A DNA stretch of 64,000 nucleotides from Thermohalobaculum xanthum (GCF_016623495.1 NZ_JAEHHL010000001.1:992001-1056000); one strand, 5' to 3'. Counted from the stretch's first letter, positions 45,648 through 55,410 are shown. Notes: generated by a model not told the origin, from the letters alone. Translations and numbers: made by a program.

Positions 45648-46947
45648 CGGCGGAGAGGTCGAAATTGCGGCCCGGGAAATACTTGGCGAGGCGGATGTCG
45701 GCGGTGCGGGCATGCGCCTCCATCCCCTCGAGCCGCGAGATCCGGGCGGTCGCCTCGGCCACCGGGCGCGCCGCCTCGCGGGTCGAGCGCTGCCAGGTGA
45801 CGACTTTCATGTACTTGTGCACCGACAGCCCGCCCGTATAGCGCGCCGAGCGCGAGGTCGGCAGCACGTGGTTCGGCCCCGAGGCCTTGTCGCCGAAGGC
45901 CACCGTCGTCTCCTCACCCAGGAAGAGCGAGCCGTAGCAGGCGAGGCGGCCCAGCCACCAGTCGGGGTCGGCGGCCTGCACGCTGAGATGCTCGGGGGCG
46001 TAGTCGTCGGCGGTCGCCGCCATCTCATCGCGCCCGTCGCAGAGGATCACCTCGGCGTAGTCGCGCCAGGCGGCCTCGGCGTTCTGGCGGTTGAGGTCGG
46101 GAAGATCGGCGATCAACGCCGGCACGCGGGCCAGCACGGCCTCGGCTAGCGGGCGGTGGTCGGTCACCAGCCAGACGGGCGAGTTGTAGCCATGCTCGGC
46201 CTGGCCGACCAGGTCGGCAGCCACGATCTCGGGGTCGGCGGTGGCATCGGCCAGGATCAGGCTGTCGGTCGGCCCCGCGATCATGTCGATGCCCACCCGG
46301 CCGAACAGCAGGCGCTTGGCCTCGGCCACGAACTGGTTGCCGGGGCCCACGATGATGTCGGCCTGCGGAAGGCCGAAGAGGCCGTAGACCATCGATGCCA
46401 CCCCCTGCACGCCGCCCATCGCGAGGATCGTGTCGGCCCCGCACAGATCGGCCGTGTAGAGGATGGCGGGCGCGATGCCCACGCCCGGGCGCGGCGGCGA
46501 GCAGGCGGCGATGTGGCCGCAGCCCGCGACCTTGGCGGTGGTCACGGTCATGATGGCCGAGGCGATATGGCTGTAGCGCCCGCCGGGGACGTAGCAGCCC
46601 GCCGCGCGGCAGGGGATGCTGCGCTGCCCCGCCACGAGGCCGGGCAGGATCTCGACCTCGAAGTCCGAGAGCGAGGCCTTCTGCGCCTCGGCGAAGCGGC
46701 GGATATTGTCATGGGCGAAACGGATGTCGTCCTTCAGCCGCTGGGGCACTTGGCGGGCTGCGGCCTCGATCTCGTCGCGTGTGACGACGACGTTGCCCTC
46801 GTAGCGGTCGAACTCGGCGGCGTAACGCCGGGCCGCGGGCTCGCCCTCGGATTCGATGGCGGAAAGGATGGCGCGCACCGCCTCGCCCACATCCGCGGCG
46901 CCGGTCTGGGCGGTCCGGCTGGCCTTCTTGAGATACGCGCGCGGCAT
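45640..46947 (-). CDS. hpsN: HisD-like dehydrogenase, probable sulfopropanediol 3-dehydrogenase HpsN
   Basis: A 435-residue protein of the histidinol dehydrogenase family. YVPGGRYSH, VGPGNQFVAEAKRLL, IAGPTDSLILADATAD, QAEHG and DYAPEHLSV (Glu-His catalytic pair) are seen, with SGPNHVLPT near the end. In histidine HisD the third motif usually reads AGPSE/AGPTE. There are no his genes nearby; it sits between a TRAP transporter and two dehydrogenases as in hpsKLMNOP of Cupriavidus and Ruegeria. HpsN oxidises (R)-dihydroxypropanesulfonate to (R)-sulfolactate with NAD. Start at 46947 follows TAGGAGG. Confidence 0.78.
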   Translation of the reverse strand: MPRAYLKKASRTAQTGAADVGEAVRAILSAIESEGEPAARRYAAEFDRYEGNVVVTRDEIEAAARQVPQRLKDDIRFAHDNIRRFAEAQKASLSDFEVEILPGLVAGQRSIPCRAAGCYVPGGRYSHIASAIMTVTTAKVAGCGHIAACSPPRPGVGIAPAILYTADLCGADTILAMGGVQGVASMVYGLFGLPQADIIVGPGNQFVAEAKRLLFGRVGIDMIAGPTDSLILADATADPEIVAADLVGQAEHGYNSPVWLVTDHRPLAEAVLARVPALIADLPDLNRQNAEAAWRDYAEVILCDGRDEMAATADDYAPEHLSVQAADPDWWLGRLACYGSLFLGEETTVAFGDKASGPNHVLPTSRSARYTGGLSVHKYMKVVTWQRSTREAARPVAEATARISRLEGMEAHARTADIRLAKYFPGRNFDLSADD

Positions 46948-46957
46948 GGCGGGCCTC

Positions 46958-48280
46958 CTATCGGTAGATCTCGGGCAGGAGCGCGGTCGAGACCTCGGGA
47001 ACATAGGCGATCAGAAGGGTCACGATCAGCATCGTCAGCACGAAGGGCACGGCGCGCCAGGCGATGCGCAGGATCGACTCGCCCGTCAGACCCGAGACCA
47101 CGAACAGGTTGAGGCCCAGCGGCGGGGTGATGAAGCCCACGCCCAGCGCCGTGATCATCATCACGCAGAACTGGATCTCGTTCATGCCGATCTCGTCGGC
47201 CAGCGGCTTGAGGATCGGCGCCAGGATGACGATGTTTGGCGTCGTCTCCATCACGCAGCCCGCGGCGATGAGGATCAGGATCATCATCAGGATCAGCGTC
47301 GCGGGGTCATCGGTGAAGCCCGTGACGGAGGAGACGAAGCCCTGCGGCACCCCCAGCGCCGCCATGGTCTGTGCCAGCGGCAGCGACATCGCGATGATCG
47401 GCAAAATCACGCCGCTGACCTTGGCCGAGCCGACCATCATCGCCGGGAAGTCGGCCAGACGCAGCGTGCCCAGCAGGAAGCCCATCGCCACCGTCACCGT
47501 GACCGCGGTGGCCCCGGCCTCGGTCGGCGTGAGGCGGCCCGAGAAGATGCCGTAGAAGATGATGCCCGGCACGATGAAGGCATACCAGCCCCGCGCGAGC
47601 GCGCGGCCGACGTTGCTTAGCCATTCACGCACCGAGATCGCGCCGCCCCCCTCGTAGGCATGGCGGCGGTTGATCACGATGTTGGTCACCAGGATCGCGC
47701 CGAGGATCATGATCCCCGGGATCAGTGCCGCCTGGAAGAGCGTGGCGGCCGAGATCCCCAGGACAAGCCCGATGATGATGTAGGCGATCGAGGGCGGGAT
47801 CAGGATGCCGGTGCAGGCGCCCGAGGCCACCAGCGCGCAGGCATAGGCGCGGGGATAGCCGCTCTCGACCAGCCGGTCGATGGTCATCCGGCCGACCGCC
47901 GCCGCGCCGGCCGCGTCCGAGCCCGAGATGGCCGAGAACATGCCGCAGACCAGCACCGTGGCCGAGCCGAAGCCGCCGCGGGTCCAGGAGGTCAGCGCCT
48001 CGGCCACATCGAGAAAGCGGCGCGAGAGCCCGGTGCGCACCAGAACGTCGCCGGTGAGGATGAACAGCGGGATCGCGGTCAGCGCGAAGGCGTCGATGCC
48101 GTCGAACAGCGCCTCGCCGAAGAGCGAGAGCGGCAGGATGTCGGATGCAAGCAGCATCGCCACCGTGCTCAGGCCGATCGCGGCCCAGACCGGCACGCCG
48201 AGCGCGATGAGCGCGGCAAAGAGGATCACCGGGCCGTAGAAGTCCCAGCCCAGCGAGGTTTCCTGGTGGAGCTGCCACAT
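46958..48280 (-). CDS. hpsM: TRAP transporter large permease (DctM type)
   Basis: A 440-residue membrane protein with about 12 helices. FYGPVILFAALIALGVPVWAAIGLS at the start, GSDAAGAAAVGRMTIDRLV and LGISAATLFQAALIPGIM are typical DctM features. It imports an organic anion with sodium. It lies between the small permease and hpsN. Symbol follows the hps assignment and is tentative. Confidence 0.85.
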   Translation of the reverse strand: MWQLHQETSLGWDFYGPVILFAALIALGVPVWAAIGLSTVAMLLASDILPLSLFGEALFDGIDAFALTAIPLFILTGDVLVRTGLSRRFLDVAEALTSWTRGGFGSATVLVCGMFSAISGSDAAGAAAVGRMTIDRLVESGYPRAYACALVASGACTGILIPPSIAYIIIGLVLGISAATLFQAALIPGIMILGAILVTNIVINRRHAYEGGGAISVREWLSNVGRALARGWYAFIVPGIIFYGIFSGRLTPTEAGATAVTVTVAMGFLLGTLRLADFPAMMVGSAKVSGVILPIIAMSLPLAQTMAALGVPQGFVSSVTGFTDDPATLILMMILILIAAGCVMETTPNIVILAPILKPLADEIGMNEIQFCVMMITALGVGFITPPLGLNLFVVSGLTGESILRIAWRAVPFVLTMLIVTLLIAYVPEVSTALLPEIYR

Positions 48281-48290
48281 CGCGCGGGCC

Positions 48291-48797
48291 TCAGTCGAAC
48301 AGCTTCTCGCCCTCGTAGGGCGTTCTGCCCCGGGCGAGATCGCGGAAGTCGCGGCGCAGCGATTGCAGCAGGCGGAAGATCATCAGCGAGAATCCGATCG
48401 GCACCGCCATCAGGAACCAGACCATCGACACCCTGAGCCCGGCGCTGACCGAGCCGAAGCGCCACGACAGTTTGGCCGTCTCGAAGGACCAGTAGACGGC
48501 GATCACGGCGACCGCGAGCATGACGAGGTCGGCGAAGATGTAGAGCACCGCCCGCGACCGCGGGCCGATGAAGGCATAGATGACGTCGATGCGGATATGC
48601 GCGCGCTCGCGCACCGCCGCCGCCGCGCCGATCCAGGCGAGATAGATGAAGGCGTAGCGCACGATCTCCTCGCCCCAGACGGACGAGTAGGCGAGGAGTT
48701 CGCGGCGCAGCACCTCGATCGCCATGGTGGCAACGAGCATCACGTAGAAGATGAGGAGCGCCCAGCGCTCGATGTTGCGATCGAGTGTTGCAAACAT
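48291..48797 (-). CDS. hpsL: TRAP transporter small permease (DctQ type)
   Basis: A 168-residue protein with four membrane helices. WGEEIVRYAFIYLAWIGAAAAVRERAHI is the DctQ hallmark. It pairs with the large permease 10 bases downstream. RWALLIFYVMLVATMAIEVL is the first helix. The hpsL symbol follows the operon inference. Confidence 0.85.
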   Translation of the reverse strand: MFATLDRNIERWALLIFYVMLVATMAIEVLRRELLAYSSVWGEEIVRYAFIYLAWIGAAAAVRERAHIRIDVIYAFIGPRSRAVLYIFADLVMLAVAVIAVYWSFETAKLSWRFGSVSAGLRVSMVWFLMAVPIGFSLMIFRLLQSLRRDFRDLARGRTPYEGEKLFD

Positions 48798-48858
48798 CTC
48801 GGTATCCGGATGATGGCGCGCCGGGCGCGGCGATACCGCGCCCGGAACCCTTGGGGCC

Positions 48859-50007
48859 TCAGGCGTCGTGGACGTAGTAGCGCCCGCGGGTGCCGGCAGC
48901 CTCGACCAGCTTGTCGAAGGTCTCCATCGACCCGGCGAGTTCGACCTTGAAGCTGTCCCAGTCGCTCAGCTGGTAGCCGCCGGCGGCCTGCCACTCGGCC
49001 AGCTGATCCTCGGTGAGCGAGTGGAACTCGACGCCGGACTTGCGCATCTCGGCCATGGCGAAGGTGCGGGCCGAGGGGACCTTGGCCAGGTTCTGGTGGA
49101 ACGACATCTCGGACGCCCAGTCGATCGCCTCCTGCACGCCACCATCGAGCGAGTTGAACCATTCGAGGTTGCACGAGTAGCACTGGCTGTCGGGCACCGC
49201 CTGGGTGAAGGTCACGTGGCTGAGTATGTCCTTGAAGCCGAAGGCATAAAGCGCCCCGACCGCCGGGTCGAGCGCATCCGCCACGCCCTGCTTGATCGCC
49301 GAGGGCGTCTCGCCCCAGGCCACCGGCGTGGGGTTCGCGCCGACCATGCGGTAGTACTGCTGGAGCATCTTCGAGCCCGGCACACGGAACTTGATGCCGG
49401 CAAGGTCGCCCGGGGTGATCACCGGCTTGCCGCCGCCCTTGCGCACCGCCACCACGCGCGGGTCGATGCAGAAGTAGAACAGCGGACGGAAGCCGCGCGC
49501 CTCGACGCGGGTGTTCACCTCCTCCTTCCAGATGTCCGAGGTGACGAGGTTCACGAAGCGCTGATTGGCGCCGCACAGATACGGCATGTTGATCAGGTCG
49601 ACCGCCGGCGCGTAGGGCGCGAAGTTCGACAGCGAGAACTGCCCGGCCTGCACCGTGCCCGCCTGCACCTTCTGCGCCAGTGCGCTGCCGATGCCCAGCT
49701 GGCCGCCGGGAGCGAGCTTGACATAGACCTTCCCGTCGGTCGCGTTCTGGATGTTCTCCTTCACGTCGAGCTGCATCATCGGGTAGCTGCGCGTGGTGCC
49801 GATCTGATACTCGGTGGCCAGCGTCATCACGTGCTGTGCCGCCGCCTCGCGCTCGCGCTCTTCCTTCGCGGTCTGCGCGACCGCCTCGCCCGACGAAAGC
49901 ACACCGCCCGCGCCCGCGACCACCGCCGCGGTGAAGGCGCCCGTGCCGGTCAGCTTGAGAAAGTTGCGCCGCTCCTCGGATCGCAGTTCGTCCTGGTCAT
50001 CGATCAT
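48859..50007 (-). CDS. hpsK: TRAP transporter solute-binding protein (DctP type)
   Basis: A 382-residue protein with a Tat-like leader (RSEERRNFLKLTGTGAF). TEYQIGTTRSYPMMQLDVKE, GDLAGIKFRVPGSKMLQQYY and GFKDILSHVTFTQAVPDSQC are DctP features. It captures the substrate in the periplasm. The ATG at 50007 follows GGAGGAGAG and overlaps the stop of the small gene upstream (ATGA). First transporter gene of the hps-like operon. Ligand by inference a C3 sulfonate. Confidence 0.82.
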   Translation of the reverse strand: MIDDQDELRSEERRNFLKLTGTGAFTAAVVAGAGGVLSSGEAVAQTAKEEREREAAAQHVMTLATEYQIGTTRSYPMMQLDVKENIQNATDGKVYVKLAPGGQLGIGSALAQKVQAGTVQAGQFSLSNFAPYAPAVDLINMPYLCGANQRFVNLVTSDIWKEEVNTRVEARGFRPLFYFCIDPRVVAVRKGGGKPVITPGDLAGIKFRVPGSKMLQQYYRMVGANPTPVAWGETPSAIKQGVADALDPAVGALYAFGFKDILSHVTFTQAVPDSQCYSCNLEWFNSLDGGVQEAIDWASEMSFHQNLAKVPSARTFAMAEMRKSGVEFHSLTEDQLAEWQAAGGYQLSDWDSFKVELAGSMETFDKLVEAAGTRGRYYVHDA

Positions 50008-50258
50008 GCCGTCTCTCCTCCCTTGCCGGGGCTTTGCCCCTGGTCCGTGTTTTCGCGCAATTGCGCGCCCTCGCGCCGCAGGACGCCCGCGACGAAGAGG
50101 CCGCAGGCCAGGAACAGCGTCAGCATCTCGGCAATGTCCGGGAAGAAGGGCTGCCCCCAGAGAGCGCCGGCGAGCACATTCGCCGCGAAGACGGCGAACA
50201 CGATCGCCGCCGAGAGCAGCAATCCGCGTCCATCCGGTCGGGCCATGCACTCGCTCAC
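50004..50258 (-). CDS. Small two-helix membrane protein ahead of the TRAP genes
   Basis: An 84-residue protein with two hydrophobic helices (LLLSAAIVFAVFAANVLAG and MLTLFLACGLFVAGVL) separated by ALWGQPFFPDI, then a hydrophilic tail. No family recognised. It is translationally coupled to the solute-binding protein gene. Start could be GTG at 50258 or ATG at 50246. It may stabilise the transporter. Confidence 0.6.
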   Translation of the reverse strand: MSECMARPDGRGLLLSAAIVFAVFAANVLAGALWGQPFFPDIAEMLTLFLACGLFVAGVLRREGAQLRENTDQGQSPGKGGETA

Positions 50259-50354
50259 TTGCGCTGGCGCTCACGTTAGGCGCGGCGCCCGGCGGTTGGC
50301 AAGCGTCCTGCCCCGGCGACCCGCTGGCGCCGGCGCAGCGCGCGGGCGGCCGCG

Positions 50355-51980
50355 TCAGTTCGCGGTATCGCGCAGGATCAGACCGGCGCCTTTCCAGCCC
50401 ATCATCATCGCCGGCGCGTTGGTGTTGCCGCCGATCAGGCTGGGGAAGGCCGAGGCGTCGCATACCCGAAGGCCCGCGACACCGTGCACGCGCAGGTCCG
50501 GCCCGACCACGGCTGTCGCGGGGTCGGGGCCCATGCGGCAGGTGCAGGAGGGGTGAAAGACAGTGCCTGACCGCGCCCGGATGTCGGCGATCAGATCGTC
50601 GTCCGTGACGACCGCCGGGCCGGGGCGCAGCTCCTCGTCGATCAGGGGCGCGAGCGGCTCGCACGCCGCGATGCGGCGCAGGAACTTCACCGCGGCCAGC
50701 ATCTCGGCGATGTCGTGCTCGGTGCTCAGGGCATTCGCCTCGATGCGAGGATGGGCGAAGGGGTCGGCGCTGGCCAGCGAGATCCGACCGCGACTGGTCG
50801 GCCGGCAGTTCGACAGCCCCAGCGACAGGCCCGGAAACGGGTCGGGCGTGAGCACCGGCCGCTCGCCCTCGCGCGGGATCAGCGTCGAGATCGCCTGCAT
50901 GTAGAGCTGCATGTTGGGCCGCGGCAGATCGGGCGAGGTGCGGAAGAAGCCACCGCCATGATTGATCGACAGCGATAGCGGCCCGCGCCCGGTCAGCAGG
51001 TAGCGCATGCCGACCGCGAGCTTGCCCCACCACGGGCGCAGGATGTCGTTATAGGTCGGCACCCGCATGCGGTAGGTGTAGTTGAGGCCCTGATGGTCGC
51101 TCAGATGCGCGCCGACATTGGCGTTGTCCACCACCACCGGCAGGCCGAGATCGCGCAGTGCGGCGCCCGGCCCCACCCCGGACAGCATGAGCAGTTGCGG
51201 CGAGTTGATCGCCCCGCCCGAAAGGATCACCTCGCGCGCGGCCCGCGCGACATGGGTGCGCCCGCGGTGGCGATACTCGACCCCGACCGCGCGCGTGCCC
51301 TCGAAGACCACCCGCGTCGCCTGGGCGTGGGTCAGGACGGTCAGGTTCTCGCGCTTCATCGCCGGCCGCAGGAAGGCCCGCGCCGCCGAGTTGCGCCGCC
51401 CGCCCTTGACCGTGAGCTGATAGCTGCCGACACCCTCCTGCTCGGCGCCGTTGAAATCCGCATTGCGCGGGATGCCGGCGGCCTCGGTGGCGTCGACGAA
51501 GACCTCGCAGAGCGGATGCAGGTCGCGCCGGTTGGCCGAGATGAAGAGCGGCCCGCCCTGCCCGCGCCAGGCATCGCCGCCGGCCTCGTTGTCCTCGATC
51601 GCGCGGTAGGCGGCCAGAACCTCGTCCCAGCCCCAGCCGGGATTGCCCGCGGCCTCCCAGTCCTCGTAGTCCGAGGCGTGTCCGCGAATGTAGACCATGG
51701 CGTTGATCGCGCTCGAGCCGCCGAGAAGCTTGCCGCGCGGCCAGTGATCGCGCTGCCCGGCGAGCCCGGGGTCGGCCTCGGTGCGATAGAGCCAGTTCAC
51801 CGCAGGATCAAAGAACAGCTTGCCGTAGCCCAGCGGCATCTGGACGAAGAAGCGCCGGTCGCTGCCACCGGCCTCGAGCACGAGCACACGATGCCGACCA
51901 CTGGCCGTCAGGCGCTCGGCCAGAACGCAGCCGGCCGAGCCGGCGCCGACAATGACGAAATCGAACGCGGACCCCGCCAC
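50355..51980 (-). CDS. GMC-family FAD oxidoreductase, choline dehydrogenase-like
   Basis: A 541-residue protein. The FAD fold GAGSAGCVLAERL, GKLLGGSSAINAMVYIRGH, ILSGGAINSPQLLMLSGVGP and the active-site region FHPSCTCRMGPD are GMC hallmarks. It oxidises an alcohol at FAD. Neighbouring TRAP genes recall the isethionate dehydrogenase IseJ, also of this family, but choline or other alcohol dehydrogenase is equally possible. It is about 96 bases upstream of the small TRAP-linked gene on the same strand. Confidence 0.85.
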   Translation of the reverse strand: MAGSAFDFVIVGAGSAGCVLAERLTASGRHRVLVLEAGGSDRRFFVQMPLGYGKLFFDPAVNWLYRTEADPGLAGQRDHWPRGKLLGGSSAINAMVYIRGHASDYEDWEAAGNPGWGWDEVLAAYRAIEDNEAGGDAWRGQGGPLFISANRRDLHPLCEVFVDATEAAGIPRNADFNGAEQEGVGSYQLTVKGGRRNSAARAFLRPAMKRENLTVLTHAQATRVVFEGTRAVGVEYRHRGRTHVARAAREVILSGGAINSPQLLMLSGVGPGAALRDLGLPVVVDNANVGAHLSDHQGLNYTYRMRVPTYNDILRPWWGKLAVGMRYLLTGRGPLSLSINHGGGFFRTSPDLPRPNMQLYMQAISTLIPREGERPVLTPDPFPGLSLGLSNCRPTSRGRISLASADPFAHPRIEANALSTEHDIAEMLAAVKFLRRIAACEPLAPLIDEELRPGPAVVTDDDLIADIRARSGTVFHPSCTCRMGPDPATAVVGPDLRVHGVAGLRVCDASAFPSLIGGNTNAPAMMMGWKGAGLILRDTAN

Positions 51981-52204
51981 GATCTCCCTCCGCAGGTTGC
52001 AAGCGCCACGACGCGGACGCGCAAAGACGCAAATCTGTCATCGCGGCACCGCGCCGACGCTTCGGTTTGCGACCCGGGCAGGTCGCATTTCTGCGCCGAC
52101 GCAACGGAAACCGTCGCGCCCGCGCCGACGACACGGGTGCAGCAGCGACGAAACTCGTGCTAGGGTTGCAGCGTTGGAGCGATGAAGTTTTCGGGGTTGC
52201 CTAC

Positions 52205-55200
52205 GTGGCTGAGTCGATTGGCGAATGGCTGTCCTCGCTCGGCCTGGAGGAGTACACGGCGCGGTTCAGCGAACAGCGCATCACGGTCGATATCCTTCGC
52301 GAACTGAGCGAGGCGGACCTCGAGAAGCTTGGCATCCCCCTGGGTGACCGCAAGCGGCTGTTGCGCGCGATCGCGTCCGCGCCCCCGCCCGCGGCTACGC
52401 CGCCCGCCCCCGAACCGCCCCCCGATGCGTCGCCCCCCGCCGTCGAGGCGCCGACCGTGCCCGGTGGTTTCTCGGACGTGACGGCGAGCGGGCACCTGCG
52501 GCATCTCACCGTGGTGTTCATCGACCTCGTGGGATCGACCGCGCTTTCGGCCGAGCTCGACCTCGAGGACTACAAGAACCTGATCCGGCGCTATCACGAC
52601 GTCTGCGCCCAGATCGTTGCCGGTCATGGCGGCTATGTCGCGCATTTCGCGGGCGACGGGGTCCTGGCCTATTTCGGCTACCCCACGGCACAGGAGGACG
52701 ACCCCGAGCGCGCGGCGCTGGCCGCGCTGGCGACCCTGCGCGAGGTGCCCATGATCGCGCCCGAGCGGGCCGAGCCGCTGGCCGCGCGCGTCGGCATCGC
52801 CACCGGCGAGGTGCTGATCGGCGGCCTGGTCTACGAGGGGCTCGAGACGATCCGCGCCGCGGTGGGCGAGATCCCCAACCTCGCGGCCCGGCTGCAGGCC
52901 CTGGCCGAGCCCGGCACCGTGATCGTGAGCGCCGAGACCCGCCGCCTGCTGGGCAACGCCTTCGTCTGCGACGACGCCGGGCGCCACCCCCTCAAGGGCT
53001 TCCGCGAGCCGATCCAGACCTATCGCCTGCGCGAGGTGCGCAGCGCCGCGGCACGCTTCGAGGCGCGCCAGCGCGGCACGCGCACCTTTTTCGTCAACCG
53101 CGAGGAGGAGTTGGGCCAGCTGCGCCGGCGCTGGGCGCGGGCGGTCGAAGGGCATGGCAACGTGGTCCTTCTGTCGGGCGAGCCCGGCATCGGCAAGTCG
53201 CGGCTGGCGCGGGAGCTGGCCGACCGAGCCGCCAGCGAGCCGCATCTGCGGCTGATGTACCAGTGTTCGGCGCATTACACCGAGAGCCCGCTCTACCCCG
53301 TGGCCGCGCACCTGGAATTCGCCGCACGCTTTCGCGCCGGGGATGGGCCCGAGGAGAAGCTGCGCAAGCTTTCGGCCCTGCTGGCCGAGCCGCCCTGCTC
53401 TGCCACGGAGTTGACGCTGTTCGCCCGGCTGCTGGGGCTGCCACACGAGACGGCCGCGCCCTCGCTGGCCGGGCTGACGGCGCAGCAGGTGCGCAACGCG
53501 ACGATCGAGGCTCTGGTCGGGCGGCTCTTCAAGCTGGCCGAGCGGCGCCCGGTGCTGGTCCTGTTCGAGGACCTGCACTGGATCGACCCCACGACGCAGG
53601 AGCTGCTGGATCTGCTGGTCGAGCGGGTCGACGGCCACCGGGTGCTGATGATCTGCACCTTCCGGCAGGAGTTCATGTCGAGTTGGAGCGGCCTGCCCAA
53701 CGTGACGCGGATCGAGATCAACCGCCTCGGCCCCAAGGAGTCCGCGGCGATCGTGACCAACCTGCTCAAGGGTCACGGGCTGGAGCACACGCCGCTCGAG
53801 GCAATCGTGTCGAAGACGGACGGCGTGCCCCTGTTCATCGAGGAACTGACCAAGGCCGCGCTCGACGCGGCCGAGGGCGATGGCGGGCAGGACGGCGCCA
53901 GGGGCGCGGCCACCGATCCGCTGTCGCTGCCCGCGACCCTGCGCGACTCGCTGATGGCCCGGATCGACCGGCTGCCGCTGGCCGACAAGGTGATGCCGGT
54001 GGGCGCCGCCATCGGGCGCACCTTCAGCCACCGCGCTGTCTCGATCGTCACCGGCCTGCCGGCCGAGGTCCTTAACGAGGCCCTGCGGATGCTGGTCAGC
54101 GCCGACCTCTTGTCGCAACACGGCGTCCCGCCCGATGCGCGCTACACCTTCAAGCATGCCCTCGTGCAGGACATCGCCTATGAAAGCATGCTCAAGAGCC
54201 GCCGGCGCGCCCTGCACGGGCGCATCGCCGAGGTCCTCGAGGAGCATTTCCCCGACCTGGTCGAGCGCCGGCCCGAGATGGCGGCGCAGCATTGCAGCAA
54301 GGCGGGACAACCGCGGCGCGCGATCGAGCTGTGGGAACAGGCGGCCCGGGCCGCGATCGCGCGATCGGCCAATTCCGAGGCGATCGCCCACTTGACCGCC
54401 GCCCTGCGCGAGAACGCCTCGGACACCGACGCCGCGCGGCTGGTCGCCACCGAGACCCGGCTGCGCGAGGCGCTGTGCATCGCGCTGGAGGCGCGCGGCT
54501 GGGGCTCGGAGGACATCACCGACAACCTCGACCGGCTGCACGACCTGGTGGCCGAGCATGGCGACGAGGCCAAGCTCTTCACCATCCTGCACGGGCTGTG
54601 CGGCGAGCACCTGATCGCCGGGCGCGCCGAGCTGGCCTACGACTTCGCGCAGAAGATGATGGCGCTGACCGGCCACGTCGCCGACCCCGCATGCCCCGTG
54701 CTGGGGCAGCACAACCTTGGTATGTGCTGCTTCATGCTGGGCCGGTTCGAGGCCGCCATCGAGCATTTCGACGAGGCGATACGGCTGCGCAGCGAGGTGC
54801 CGCTTTCGGCGCTGGCGCATTACTACGTCGCCGACCCCGAGGTGGTTGACAACGCCATGCGGGCCTGGGCTCTGGCGCTGATGTGCGACGAGGACCCCTC
54901 GGCCGGGGTCAGGGCGCGCGAGGCAGTCGCCCGGTCGCGCGCGCTGTCCGAGCGGGCCGGCCACGATTTCTCGTCGGCCTACGGCTTCTCGATCCTTGCC
55001 TCGGTCGAGCAGTCGCTGGGCGACGCCAACGCGGCGCTCGAGCTCGCCACGCGCGCGCGCCAGCTCAGCCGGCGCGACGGTTTCACCTATTGGGAGGCCT
55101 GGTCGCAGATCGTGTTCGGCTGGGCGATGACCATGACCGGCGACAGGTCGCTGGGGATCGAGCGGCTGCGCGCGGGGCTCGAGAAATACCGCGCCACGGG

Positions 55201-55408
55201 CTCGCGGCAGATCCTCGGCTATGGCCAGGCCCTGCTCGCGGACGCCCTGCTCAAGGACATGCGCCACACCGAGGCGATGGCCGCGCTCGAGGCGATGGAC
55301 GAGGCGCACGCAGGCATCAGCGTGCGCTTCTATGACCGACGCATCGAGGCGATCCGGCGCGCGCTGGCCGACGCGCCCGAGGCCGGCGACGCCGAGTTCG
55401 AACGCTAG
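52205..55408 (+). CDS. SAM-domain class III nucleotide cyclase with AAA ATPase and TPR-like region
   Basis: A 1067-residue protein. SAM-like domain at residues 1-58 (IGEWLSSLGLEEYTARF, RITVDILRELSEADLEKLGI). The class III cyclase domain about 95-280 has VVFIDLVGSTALS and AGDGVLAYFGYPT (metal-binding Asp residues) and RVGIATGEVLIGG. The AAA/STAND ATPase follows with LLSGEPGIGKSRLAREL (Walker A) and LVLFEDLHWIDPTTQ (Walker B). The C-terminal half is helical repeats. It likely makes cAMP in response to a partner or ligand sensed by the ATPase part. GTG at 52205 is preferred; the family begins MAE.IGEWL. Ligand unknown. Confidence 0.85.
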   Translation: MAESIGEWLSSLGLEEYTARFSEQRITVDILRELSEADLEKLGIPLGDRKRLLRAIASAPPPAATPPAPEPPPDASPPAVEAPTVPGGFSDVTASGHLRHLTVVFIDLVGSTALSAELDLEDYKNLIRRYHDVCAQIVAGHGGYVAHFAGDGVLAYFGYPTAQEDDPERAALAALATLREVPMIAPERAEPLAARVGIATGEVLIGGLVYEGLETIRAAVGEIPNLAARLQALAEPGTVIVSAETRRLLGNAFVCDDAGRHPLKGFREPIQTYRLREVRSAAARFEARQRGTRTFFVNREEELGQLRRRWARAVEGHGNVVLLSGEPGIGKSRLARELADRAASEPHLRLMYQCSAHYTESPLYPVAAHLEFAARFRAGDGPEEKLRKLSALLAEPPCSATELTLFARLLGLPHETAAPSLAGLTAQQVRNATIEALVGRLFKLAERRPVLVLFEDLHWIDPTTQELLDLLVERVDGHRVLMICTFRQEFMSSWSGLPNVTRIEINRLGPKESAAIVTNLLKGHGLEHTPLEAIVSKTDGVPLFIEELTKAALDAAEGDGGQDGARGAATDPLSLPATLRDSLMARIDRLPLADKVMPVGAAIGRTFSHRAVSIVTGLPAEVLNEALRMLVSADLLSQHGVPPDARYTFKHALVQDIAYESMLKSRRRALHGRIAEVLEEHFPDLVERRPEMAAQHCSKAGQPRRAIELWEQAARAAIARSANSEAIAHLTAALRENASDTDAARLVATETRLREALCIALEARGWGSEDITDNLDRLHDLVAEHGDEAKLFTILHGLCGEHLIAGRAELAYDFAQKMMALTGHVADPACPVLGQHNLGMCCFMLGRFEAAIEHFDEAIRLRSEVPLSALAHYYVADPEVVDNAMRAWALALMCDEDPSAGVRAREAVARSRALSERAGHDFSSAYGFSILASVEQSLGDANAALELATRARQLSRRDGFTYWEAWSQIVFGWAMTMTGDRSLGIERLRAGLEKYRATGSRQILGYGQALLADALLKDMRHTEAMAALEAMDEAHAGISVRFYDRRIEAIRRALADAPEAGDAEFER

Positions 55409-55410
55409 TA

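Noticed and set aside
45640-46947. Calling the HisD-like gene histidinol dehydrogenase of histidine synthesis
   Set aside because: No his genes adjoin it; neighbours are a TRAP transporter and two dehydrogenases as in hps operons.
52160-55309. Minus-strand open frame of 1049 codons
   Set aside because: It is antisense to the cyclase-AAA gene, whose motifs are clear.
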